A stretch of DNA of 64,000 nucleotides from an uncultured Lachnospiraceae bacterium (GTDB lineage Bacteria; Bacillota; Clostridia; Lachnospirales; Lachnospiraceae), in contig CAMAGI010000001.1 in the NCBI GenBank assembly GCA_945833775.1, forward strand, positions 31,665 to 95,664, given 5' to 3'. Positions 9,616 to 17,158 of this stretch are shown here, piece by piece. Positions within the stretch are counted from its first letter, which is position 1. The number at the start of each line of letters is the position of its first letter. The position numbers and the translations under genes were made by a program. The notes beneath the pieces are model-generated. The model saw only the letters and a list, made by a program, of their open reading frames with translations. It made no database searches and had not been told where the DNA came from.

Positions 9616-10308
9616 TTATTGTCTGTCGATTTTATAGCCGACACCCCAGACCACCTTCAGATAACGGGGCTCCTTGGGATTGATTTCGATCTTCTCCCGG
9701 ATATGGCGAATATGAACCGCTACTGTATTATCCGCTCCGATCGCATCCTCATTCCAGATGCTCTCATAAATCTGATTGATGGAAAAAACACGCCCCTGAT
9801 TCTTCACCAGTAAAAGGAGAATATTATACTCGATGGGGGTAAGCTTCACCGGCTCATCATCCACCGTAACCTGCTTGGTGTCATCATTGATCACCAGACC
9901 GCCCACCTGGTAGAGAGCCTTACTCTCCTGATTCAGGCTACCCAGTGAAGTATATCTGCGCAGGTTGGAACGCACTCTCGCAACCAGCTCCAGGGGATTG
10001 AAAGGCTTCGAGATATAGTCATCTGCACCGATATTCAGTCCCAGAATTTTATCCGTATCCTCCGATTTGGCAGACAGCATGATGATCGGAATACTGCTGT
10101 ATTCACGGATTTTCATGGTTGCCCGGATGCCATCCAATTTCGGCATCATGATGTCCATAATCAGAAGATGAATCTCCTCCCGATCCAGTATAGCAATTGC
10201 CTGCTCTCCATCGTACGCCTTAAAAATACGATAGTCATCCTGACTCAAATAGATCTCAATTGCATCCACGATCTCCTTGTCATCATCACAAACCAAAATA
10301 TTCGCCAT
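9616..10308 (-). CDS. OmpR/PhoB-family response regulator
   Basis: 230-residue two-component regulator paired with the downstream 904-residue kinase. The receiver domain carries the acidic pocket (CDDD near residue 7), the phosphoacceptor aspartate in LLIMDIMMPK (about residue 52) and the lysine in DDYISKPF (about residue 101). A winged-helix DNA-binding domain occupies the C-terminal 95 residues (KLTPIEYNILLLL, TVAVHIRHIREKI). The binding sites are not known. The start has GGGAGGAG upstream, and the gene is first in its operon. Confidence 0.95.
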   Translation of the reverse strand: MANILVCDDDKEIVDAIEIYLSQDDYRIFKAYDGEQAIAILDREEIHLLIMDIMMPKLDGIRATMKIREYSSIPIIMLSAKSEDTDKILGLNIGADDYISKPFNPLELVARVRSNLRRYTSLGSLNQESKALYQVGGLVINDDTKQVTVDDEPVKLTPIEYNILLLLVKNQGRVFSINQIYESIWNEDAIGADNTVAVHIRHIREKIEINPKEPRYLKVVWGVGYKIDRQ

Positions 10309-10409
10309 GATACTCCTCCCTCGGTCAAACCGTTCTCTTATCGTACCTCTTTATTTTTATTAAACCAGAAAATTGTGAAAGGTTCTATGGAGAAAATCTT
10401 AATAATTGT

Positions 10410-11333
10410 TTAAATCCGTCCGCATTCTTCTTTAAGCATCAGGAATGCGGCAAGATTTCCTCTTTTACCCATGCTTGCCCGGTGTGAAAATAAGTAATCC
10501 GGATTGTGACAGGTACAGATGTCCGCGATACTGATCCTGGAAGCACAAATACCGGCTTCACAGAGAATCAGGGCATTGGCAAGCCACAGATCCAGCTGAT
10601 ATTTACCGGGCTTTTCTCCGGGCACGCACACCTTTCCGTTGCTGAAATTGTCATAGATGCCGCTCTTTAGAAGTGTTCTTTTCTCCTCCTTCATACGGCT
10701 CTCCAAATCCGCAAACCTACAGGCAACCTCCTCACTGACTTCATAGCATTCCTGACAGATTGCCGGGCCGATGGCAACGAGAATATTCTTCGGTTCACAC
10801 GCGTATTCCTCCTGTAATTTTCGAACCATACATGCCCCCATACGTTCTACTGTTCCTCTCCATCCGGAATGTGCAAGTCCGATCACACGCTTCACGGGAT
10901 CCACAAAGTAAAGCGGCACACAATCTGCATAAAACGTAACCAGTGCAAGTCCCGGGCAGTCGGTCACAAGGCCGTCAATGTCAGAATAGTCCCGGGGGCG
11001 CACCACCCCTTTCCCCGCATCCGCTTCCGTAACCACACGGATATTCGTCGTATGCGTCTGATGGGATGCCACCATATGATCCCGGTCACAATGAAGGATC
11101 TCTCCGATTCTGCGATAATTTTCAAGTACCCTTTCCGGGTCGTCACCAATGTCGAATTTGAGGCTCATGGAAGCATACATTCCCTCACTGACACCGCCCA
11201 GTCGAGTGGTGAAAAGATGCTCCACAATCCCCGTTTCCTCCAGCTTGGGAAAGGTAAGATACTCCACGTCCTCCCATTTATTCTGCCTAAGTACCGGCCC
11301 GTTCGGCCGCCTGATACGAATCACTTCACGCAT
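10410..11333 (-). CDS. pgeF: Multicopper-oxidase-like purine nucleoside phosphorylase (YfiH/PgeF family)
   Basis: 307-residue laccase-domain protein; family members cleave purine nucleosides or edit peptidoglycan precursors. The zinc-binding residues are seen in SHQTHTTNI, FYADCVPLYF and LAHSGWRGTVERM. The ATG at 11331-11333 is chosen because GGAAG lies before it and because an upstream in-frame ATG would overlap yraN. It is last in a run yraN-pgeF, separated by 101 bases from the downstream response regulator. Confidence 0.93.
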   Translation of the reverse strand: MREVIRIRRPNGPVLRQNKWEDVEYLTFPKLEETGIVEHLFTTRLGGVSEGMYASMSLKFDIGDDPERVLENYRRIGEILHCDRDHMVASHQTHTTNIRVVTEADAGKGVVRPRDYSDIDGLVTDCPGLALVTFYADCVPLYFVDPVKRVIGLAHSGWRGTVERMGACMVRKLQEEYACEPKNILVAIGPAICQECYEVSEEVACRFADLESRMKEEKRTLLKSGIYDNFSNGKVCVPGEKPGKYQLDLWLANALILCEAGICASRISIADICTCHNPDYLFSHRASMGKRGNLAAFLMLKEECGRI

Positions 11334-11361
11334 CGATCTTCCTTTCTTTCCTCCGCGATTA

Positions 11362-11733
11362 TTAAAAGTTCCCTCTTCCCGCATAAACATGTGGAAACGC
11401 ATTCTTGATCCAGCGAATCTCATCTCCCTGGATGGCTACCACATCATAACGTATCATTGTGCTGTTTCCCAGCCGATGGAGGTATCGGTAATAATCCGCA
11501 ACTCTGCAGATGCGACGCTGTTTTGCGATTCCCACCGCCTCGCAGGCAGCTCCTCTGTTCAAAGATGCACGGTATTTCACTTCCACAAACACATAGCATT
11601 GTCCGTCCAGCGCTATCAGATCAATCTCGCCCTGTTTGGAACGGAAATTGCGTTCCAGAATGGATAGACCCGCATCCCTCAGATATTCTTCCGCAAGCTT
11701 TTCTTTGTCTGTCCCCACCTGTCTTGTGTTCAT
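11362..11733 (-). CDS. YraN/UPF0102 endonuclease-like protein
   Basis: 123-residue protein of the YraN family with a restriction-endonuclease-like fold. The PD-(D/E)XK-type core is visible as GEIDLIALDG followed by YVFVEVKYR. The family is widespread and often sits next to rnhB, as here two genes away, but its nucleic-acid substrate is not established. The ribosome binding site before the ATG is weak (GGTGTGAT). Confidence 0.92.
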   Translation of the reverse strand: MNTRQVGTDKEKLAEEYLRDAGLSILERNFRSKQGEIDLIALDGQCYVFVEVKYRASLNRGAACEAVGIAKQRRICRVADYYRYLHRLGNSTMIRYDVVAIQGDEIRWIKNAFPHVYAGRGNF

Positions 11734-11751
11734 ATCACACCACGCTTATCA

Positions 11752-12033
11752 CTATTTCATCTTCCCTTTTAGTTTATCCATAGAATCTACAAAGATCAGG
11801 ATTTCCGCTACCACTTCATAGAGTTCCGGGGGAATCATCTCCCCGATTTCCAGGCGGGACAAGGTATCCGCCAGTTTATCATCCCTGTGGATGGGAACAT
11901 CACTCTCTTTGGCCTTCTCAATGATTTTCTCTGCCAGTATCCCCCGGCCACTGGCAATTACCTTGGGAGCATCCTCCTCCGGATTATATTCCAGCGCAAT
12001 TGCCTGTTTTATCTTTCTTTGTTCTTCTGCCAT
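11752..12033 (-). CDS. ylqH: FlhB C-terminal-domain-like protein (YlqH type)
   Basis: 93-residue stand-alone protein matching the cytosolic C-terminal domain of FlhB/EscU export-gate proteins (AIALEYNPEEDAPKVIASG, then VPIHRDDKLADTLSRLEIG). It lacks the four membrane spans of FlhB. The autocleavage tetrapeptide NPTH is absent; the equivalent position reads ASGRG. In Bacillus subtilis the homologue ylqH also follows ylqG and rnhB outside any flagellar operon. The role is unknown. Confidence 0.88.
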   Translation of the reverse strand: MAEEQRKIKQAIALEYNPEEDAPKVIASGRGILAEKIIEKAKESDVPIHRDDKLADTLSRLEIGEMIPPELYEVVAEILIFVDSMDKLKGKMK

Positions 12034-12040
12034 ATTCCAC

Positions 12041-13672
12041 CTATGCCCTTACGTCAAACCCATACTGAGCCAGAGGCTGTGCTCCTTCACGCTTTAGGAT
12101 CCTGTCAATCACACTCTCGTCATCCGCTTTCTCTCCCCGAAGCTGCATGGAAAAATCACAATGGTATCCGCGATTTTCGAGGCGTTTTGTGAGAATATCC
12201 ATATGTTCGTACAGATAATCCAGCATTTCATCATCCGCCACGTAAAATTTGGTATTAACCTTCTGATTCTGCATGGCGACATACACATCCACCGGTCCGA
12301 GATGCTCCATATCAAGATGCAGAAGTGCGCTGATATTGCCCTCCGACTGTGCCAGATTTCTTTTATTGGTATAGACATAGAGATCTCCGTGTGCCTCTCC
12401 CCGGGAAAGCTTGAGCGGCAGCTGAAGGTAGACATAGTTCTGATTGATCTGCTGCATAAAGTCCAGATTCTGACGCATGTTATCCACTGCCCGGGCGGCG
12501 GAATGCTGCGGTTGTCCAACATCCTCAAGGAGCTGGGACAAACCCTTGAGCTGTTTTTCCAGCCTCTTGTACAGTTCCTCCACTTTTCCGGCATCCGCCG
12601 TTTCCTCCGGCGAGATCATCCATTGCTTTTGAAGCTGTCCGTTCACCAGTCTTTGAAGATCCGGATCCCGCAAAAGCTCCCGGATGCCCTGTCGTATTTT
12701 TGGCGACAGGGTCTGGGTCTGCGGGTCCGGGAACGTCACCGCTCTGTTACCGGGAACCGAACGGTCCACGTCAGATTCGGATCCGGAAAGATTCCCTCTG
12801 TTTTCCTCCTGCAAAAGCCCTTCCAAATCCTGTATGAGCTGTCGCAGTAAAGCATTCTTATCCCCGGGGATCGACGGATTCGTGTCCGCTTCATCCGCCG
12901 TAAGCAAATCCGCAAACTGCCTGATTAATCGGGAGACGATGTCCCGGTCGGCGGTTGTCGTTATCACATCGTTTTCCCCGTCAGGCTGCAAAATTCCCTG
13001 ATAGAGTTTTAAAACCCCGCCCACATCCTCTTTCTCCCCGAACAACATTTCTTCCACCAGATTGGGAAGTGCCGAGAAAATTTCCTTCATACCGCTATTG
13101 AGCTGATGTGTCAAATTGCGATACATACCGGCCTGTGTCAGATTCTGTTGTGTAACCGGAAGCCCCAGTCTGTGCAGATTGACCAGATCCTGTATCTGTT
13201 CCGGGGCATTGGCATTGATTTCACGGTACATCTGCTGCAGGGCATCCCGGTCAACCGAAAGTCCTCCATCCATCATCAGACGCGTCATATTGACCGTTTG
13301 TGCATTCACCGGCAGAGAAGCCATATCCAGTGCCTTCAGAACAGTAGCCTCACCGGCTGTATTGATAAAAAGAGGCCTCAGTGTCAGAGCGTCCTTGTTA
13401 TTCTTTACCTCGAAGGTCAGTAGTTTCCCAAGAGCAAGCTGCACATTCTGCTCCACTTTGGCATTCAAAACAGCATCTCCGAACACACGTATCTGTACAT
13501 CGCTTCCGTTTCGAGACACAAGCTCCCCCGTAAGGAGCTGACCGGGTGTCAATGCACGAATCTGTCTCGCCGCCTCGGCGGATACCCGGGAGATTTCTGC
13601 CGATGCAGTCTGTTCGGTGTTCCCTCTTTCACTGATTTTGTTTTCCCCTGTGAATAAATCCGAAATTCTCAA
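12041..13672 (-). CDS. ylqG: FliK-like hook-length-control-domain protein (YlqG type)
   Basis: About 543 residues. The C-terminal 130 residues resemble the FliK C-terminal domain (LQLPLKLSRGEAHGDLYVYTN, then SALLHLDMEHLGPVDVYV). The rest is a low-complexity, glutamine-rich middle. I place the start at a TTG at 13670-13672 with GGGGAA upstream. An ATG at 13762 would read through the conserved 3' end of rnhB and has no good ribosome binding site, so its first 30 residues look like an rnhB shadow. The stop lies 7 bases before ylqH, so the two are probably co-translated. Function unknown; no flagellar genes are in this window. Confidence 0.82.
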   Translation of the reverse strand: MRISDLFTGENKISERGNTEQTASAEISRVSAEAARQIRALTPGQLLTGELVSRNGSDVQIRVFGDAVLNAKVEQNVQLALGKLLTFEVKNNKDALTLRPLFINTAGEATVLKALDMASLPVNAQTVNMTRLMMDGGLSVDRDALQQMYREINANAPEQIQDLVNLHRLGLPVTQQNLTQAGMYRNLTHQLNSGMKEIFSALPNLVEEMLFGEKEDVGGVLKLYQGILQPDGENDVITTTADRDIVSRLIRQFADLLTADEADTNPSIPGDKNALLRQLIQDLEGLLQEENRGNLSGSESDVDRSVPGNRAVTFPDPQTQTLSPKIRQGIRELLRDPDLQRLVNGQLQKQWMISPEETADAGKVEELYKRLEKQLKGLSQLLEDVGQPQHSAARAVDNMRQNLDFMQQINQNYVYLQLPLKLSRGEAHGDLYVYTNKRNLAQSEGNISALLHLDMEHLGPVDVYVAMQNQKVNTKFYVADDEMLDYLYEHMDILTKRLENRGYHCDFSMQLRGEKADDESVIDRILKREGAQPLAQYGFDVRA

Positions 13673-13712
13673 AACAATGCGTTCCCCGTTCTCTACATTC
13701 CCATGGACGTTC

Positions 13713-14465
13713 TCAGATGAAATTTCCGATAAACGTACGCCTGTGGATCGGTGTCGGTCCATATTTCTTCAAGGCTTCAATATGAGCCTGACTGCCGTAT
13801 CCCTTGTTCTGTGCAAAACCATATTCGGGAAAAATCTTTGCATATTCTTCCATCATACGATCTCTGGTAACTTTTGCATAAATACTGGCCGCGCCGATGG
13901 AAATACTCTTCGCATCTCCTTTGATAATCGGCACCTGGGGGATGGATACCCCCGGGATGCTGACTGCATCGTTTAACAGCAAATCCGGCTGTGGAGCCAG
14001 CTTCCCGATCGCCTCCCGCATCGCCTCGTAAGTAGCCTGCAGGATATTGATTTCATCGATTCTTTCCGGTGAGGCAAATCCGACCGCACAGGCGACTGCC
14101 TCCCGACCGATCACATCATAGAGCTCTTCTCTCTTTTTTTCGGACAACTGCTTGGAATCATTAATATACAGAATGTTGCAATCTTTCGGCAGGATCACAG
14201 CTCCCGCCACAACCGGTCCGGCCAAAGGACCTCTTCCGACTTCATCGATTCCGCAGATCAGGCCGTAATCGGCATATTTTTTCTCGTAAACCTTAAGTGC
14301 TTCGATTCTCTCCTTCTCACGTTCCAAGGCTTCCAGCCTCTTACGCGCGCTTTCCACAAGCTTTTGCACCCCTGCCCGCTGATCGTTCTGAAAGGTATTT
14401 ATGAATTCAGGCAGCTCATCGATACAAGCTGCCTGCAATCTTTCCTTTATCTCGCCCTGTGTCAT
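13713..14465 (-). CDS. rnhB: Ribonuclease HII
   Basis: Removes RNA from RNA-DNA hybrids and single misincorporated ribonucleotides. The metal-binding motif GIDEVGRGPLAGPVVAGAV lies near residues 73-91, with further acidic residues in INDSKQLSEKKRE and the histidine-rich end TPIHRRTFIGNF. 250 residues, with a 70-residue helical N-terminal extension as in Firmicute enzymes. A perfect AAAGGAG precedes the start. Confidence 0.97.
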   Translation of the reverse strand: MTQGEIKERLQAACIDELPEFINTFQNDQRAGVQKLVESARKRLEALEREKERIEALKVYEKKYADYGLICGIDEVGRGPLAGPVVAGAVILPKDCNILYINDSKQLSEKKREELYDVIGREAVACAVGFASPERIDEINILQATYEAMREAIGKLAPQPDLLLNDAVSIPGVSIPQVPIIKGDAKSISIGAASIYAKVTRDRMMEEYAKIFPEYGFAQNKGYGSQAHIEALKKYGPTPIHRRTFIGNFI

Positions 14466-14481
14466 ATATCTGTCTCCTTTG

Positions 14482-15033
14482 TCACTGATGGGATATCAAA
14501 CCGATTTTTTGAAACGGCCAGATTCGCACCCATGCTCTTCCGATAATATTCGAGCGCTTTATGTTGCCGACATCCGCGAAACGGCTGTCCTGACTGTGAT
14601 TGCGGTTATCCCCCAGGACAAAATATTCATCCGCCGCCAGCGTGATTGTCTGCGCCGCCAGTCCGATTTTGTCGGCATCTATGATCTCTCTTCCATAGGA
14701 TTCCTCCAATATCTTGTCATTGATGTAAATATTGCCCGCCTCATCAATCCGCACCGTCTCTCCGGGAAGACCGATAATGCGCTTAATATAATATGTCTTC
14801 TCTTTGTATTGATAGGGAAAAACGATGATATCAAATCGTTCGGGATCACGAAAACGATAGGATATCTTATCCACAAACAGATTATCCCCGTCGGACAACG
14901 TGGTTTCCATGGAGGATCCCTCCACCGTTGTTCGCTGTACCACGTAATGGATCAACAGCCATGTGGCACACAGCACAACAAGCAGGTAGATTCCGGTATT
15001 GAGCAGTTCCTTCATTAGTTTATTCATTTTCAT
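14482..15033 (-). CDS. lepB: Type I signal peptidase (first copy)
   Basis: Cleaves Sec signal peptides on the outer face of the membrane. One N-terminal span (about residues 11-30), the catalytic serine in VEGSSMETTL and the catalytic lysine in TYYIKRIIGLPGE, then the family boxes VLGDNRNHSQDSR and IIGRAWVRIWPF. 183 residues. The start overlaps the end of rbgA by 14 bases. A second, diverged copy lies on the other side of rbgA. Confidence 0.96.
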   Translation of the reverse strand: MKMNKLMKELLNTGIYLLVVLCATWLLIHYVVQRTTVEGSSMETTLSDGDNLFVDKISYRFRDPERFDIIVFPYQYKEKTYYIKRIIGLPGETVRIDEAGNIYINDKILEESYGREIIDADKIGLAAQTITLAADEYFVLGDNRNHSQDSRFADVGNIKRSNIIGRAWVRIWPFQKIGLISHQ

Positions 15034-15889
15034 TCTCCTTACACAAAGACTCCGGTTCTTCCAGGGTCAGTCTTCCCAATTTCCCGGATCTGAAATCGTC
15101 GATCAATATGGCTGCCGCCTTCTCCAGATCCAGATTTTCACCCTTCTGGTAGCACTTCCTGCTCTCCGCGATCTGTCTTAGGACTTCCACAGCATCTTTG
15201 GACGCGGCAAATCCGTACCTCGCTTCGATCGCACCCGGGTAGCGTTTTGCGATAACGTCGATCAGATCGCAGGCCATCTCATCCACAATCAGGATTTCAT
15301 CATTCATGGATCCGATAAAGGCAAGTCTTTTACCGACCTCCTGATCTTCGAACCTGGGCCAGAGGATTCCGGGGGTGTCCAGAAGCTCCAGATTCTTATT
15401 AAGTCGAATCCACTGTTTGCCCTTTGTAACTCCCGGCTTATTTCCGGTTTTTGCACAGGCCTTTCCGGCAAACGAGTTGATAAACGTAGATTTTCCCACA
15501 TTTGGGATACCCACGACCATTGCCCTCACCGGACGGTTGACAATTCCTCTCTTCCGGTCGCGCTCAATTTTCTCTTTACATGCCTCAGACACCAGCCCCT
15601 GGATTCCTTTCATCCCCATGCCGCTTTTGGAATTGATCTCAAGGACATGGGCACCCTGTTTTTCAAAATGACGCACAAAACGCTTATTCATCTCCGGATC
15701 CGCCAGATCGGATTTGTTCAAAAGTACGATCCGTGCCTTGCCCTTCCCCAACTCATCAATATCCGGATTGCGGCTGCTGAGCGGGATTCTGGCGTCCACA
15801 AGCTCGATGATCAGATCGATCAATTTGATATTTTCCTGCATCATCCGGACCGCTTTGGTCATATGCCCCGGATACCACTGATAATTCAC
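15020..15889 (-). CDS. rbgA: Ribosome biogenesis GTPase RbgA (YlqF)
   Basis: Circularly permuted GTPase needed for a late step of 50S assembly. The permuted order is visible: G4 LLNKSDLAD (about residues 56-64) comes before G1 GIPNVGKSTFINSFAG (about 126-141) and G3 DTPGILWP. The N-terminus QWYPGHMTKA is the family signature. 289 residues. Its position next to rplS and rnhB matches Bacillus. Confidence 0.97.
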   Translation of the reverse strand: MNYQWYPGHMTKAVRMMQENIKLIDLIIELVDARIPLSSRNPDIDELGKGKARIVLLNKSDLADPEMNKRFVRHFEKQGAHVLEINSKSGMGMKGIQGLVSEACKEKIERDRKRGIVNRPVRAMVVGIPNVGKSTFINSFAGKACAKTGNKPGVTKGKQWIRLNKNLELLDTPGILWPRFEDQEVGKRLAFIGSMNDEILIVDEMACDLIDVIAKRYPGAIEARYGFAASKDAVEVLRQIAESRKCYQKGENLDLEKAAAILIDDFRSGKLGRLTLEEPESLCKENENE

Positions 15890-15908
15890 TTATCTGCCCA
15901 ACCTTTCC

Positions 15909-16487
15909 TTACTTGATAAAACCGATCCCCGTACTCCGGGATTGCAAATGAAACCAGGCCCGCCCCACAATATCCTTGGCGGCAACCGGTCCGATATTGG
16001 CCGACCTGCTGTCCTCACTGCTGTTGTAATTGTCACCAATGCAGAAGTATTCACCATTTTCCAGAACACACTCGTTCCCGGCGATACCCGGATCCAGAAT
16101 CTTGCCCTCAATCCATTCGCTGGCTTCTCCATTCACGTAAAGCGTGCCGCCGGAAATAACCACGCTGTCACCCGGTCCCGCAACCACCCGTTTCACATAA
16201 TAGTGAGATTTCTCATTGCCGATGGGTAGAAAGACAATCACATCCCCGGGCTTGGGCGATGAGACAAGGTATTCAAAACGATTGATAAAGATCTGTTGGC
16301 CGTTATAAAGTGTCGGCTCCATGGAAGCACCCACAATCTGTGTGGTCATTCCCAGAAAATAGACTGCCACAAAAGCAATAAAAACCGTTGCTGCTATTCC
16401 GAACATCCAACTGAATATTTCCCGAACCAGAGCGGAGCTTATTTTCTTTTTTCTTCGATAAAATGATAATCCTTTATTCCGTGCCAT
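15909..16487 (-). CDS. lepB: Type I signal peptidase (second copy)
   Basis: 192-residue signal peptidase with one membrane span near residues 30-50, serine in GASMEPTLYNG, lysine in HYYVKRVVAGPGDS, and the boxes CIGDNYNSSEDSRS and GRAWFHLQ. The ATG at 16485-16487 with AGGA five bases upstream is chosen over an upstream ATG that would start inside that ribosome binding site. It is the first gene after the rplS terminator, so it should have its own promoter; I see only weak candidates in the 100 bases upstream. Confidence 0.95.
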   Translation of the reverse strand: MARNKGLSFYRRKKKISSALVREIFSWMFGIAATVFIAFVAVYFLGMTTQIVGASMEPTLYNGQQIFINRFEYLVSSPKPGDVIVFLPIGNEKSHYYVKRVVAGPGDSVVISGGTLYVNGEASEWIEGKILDPGIAGNECVLENGEYFCIGDNYNSSEDSRSANIGPVAAKDIVGRAWFHLQSRSTGIGFIK

Positions 16488-16586
16488 AACTGTCCTATCC
16501 AGCAACACATTGCTTCAAAGTTTTTGTAAAGCGATGCGCAAAACTTCAAAGCCCTATACTTTATAATACCACATGATAACCAAATA

Positions 16587-16620
16587 GAAAAGGACAACTA
16601 CAAAAGTAATTGTCCTTTTC
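16587..16620 (-). terminator. Terminator of the ylxM-to-rplS operon
   Basis: An 11-bp stem (GAAAAGGACAA with TTGTCCTTTTC, 12-base loop) lies 32 bases after the rplS stop on the minus strand. Its U-rich right arm runs into CTATTT. The same stem would also work on the other strand. Confidence 0.85.
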
Positions 16621-16651
16621 CGATGCGGTTTCTGTCCGCAGGTATCTCTGA

Positions 16652-16999
16652 TTATTTTACCAGCTCTTTGACCTTAGCCTTCTTGCCGACACGGTCTCTT
16701 AAGTAGTTCAGCTTCGCACGTCTTACCTTACCGCGTCTGACTACCTCAATTTTCTCAACATTGGGAGAATGAAGGGGCCAGGTCTTCTCAACACCGATAC
16801 CGTTAGAAGTCTTTCTTACGGTAAAGGTCTCTCTGTTGCTGCCGCCCTGTCTCTTGAGAACCACGCCTTCGAAAACCTGGATACGCTCACGGTTACCCTC
16901 TTTGATTTTGCCGTATACCTTAACGGTATCGCCTACTTCGAACTCATCGATCTGAGCCTTCAGCTGCTCAGCTTCGATCTCTTTGATAATATCGCTCAT
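16652..16999 (-). CDS. rplS: 50S ribosomal protein L19
   Basis: 115 residues, typical for L19, with conserved [31 protein letters not shown] and [19 protein letters not shown]. The start at 16997-16999 has a near-perfect AAGGAGG; an upstream in-frame ATG would lie in the promoter and leader. It can be transcribed from the upstream trmD operon and from its own promoter. Confidence 0.98.
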   Translation of the reverse strand: MSDIIKEIEAEQLKAQIDEFEVGDTVKVYGKIKEGNRERIQVFEGVVLKRQGGSNRETFTVRKTSNGIGVEKTWPLHSPNVEKIEVVRRGKVRRAKLNYLRDRVGKKAKVKELVK

Positions 17000-17075
17000 A
17001 TAAGCCTCCTTAATAAACCGGATGTTCTTAATACATTTCGTAACAGAGGACCATCTCATTTTCACAACATTTGAT

Positions 17076-17104
17076 ATTTTAACACAGTATTTCTGATAAT
17101 GCAA
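17076..17104 (-). promoter_or_regulatory. Internal promoter for rplS
   Basis: On the minus strand TTGCAT (17099-17104), a 17-base spacer and TAAAAT (17076-17081) form a near-consensus promoter, giving rplS a leader of about 70 bases. The leader could hold an L19-type autoregulatory element, but I cannot fold it decisively. Confidence 0.75.
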
Positions 17105-17110
17105 GTGTTT

Positions 17111-17158
17111 TTTATGTCTCGTGCGGAAGCGGTATTTTTATGTCTCGTGCGGAAGCGG
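17111..17158. repeat. 26-bp tandem duplication across the trmD stop codon
   Basis: A 22-base sequence (TTTATGTCTC followed by GTGCGGAAGCGG) occurs exactly at 17111-17132 and again at 17137-17158, a period of 26. The second copy contains the last codons and stop of trmD; the first lies just downstream of that stop. It does not form a hairpin and looks like a recent slippage or duplication event. Confidence 0.85.

Noticed and set aside
13673..13762. Upstream ATG start for the FliK-like gene
   Set aside because: It would lie in the conserved 3' end of rnhB and has no fitting ribosome binding site.
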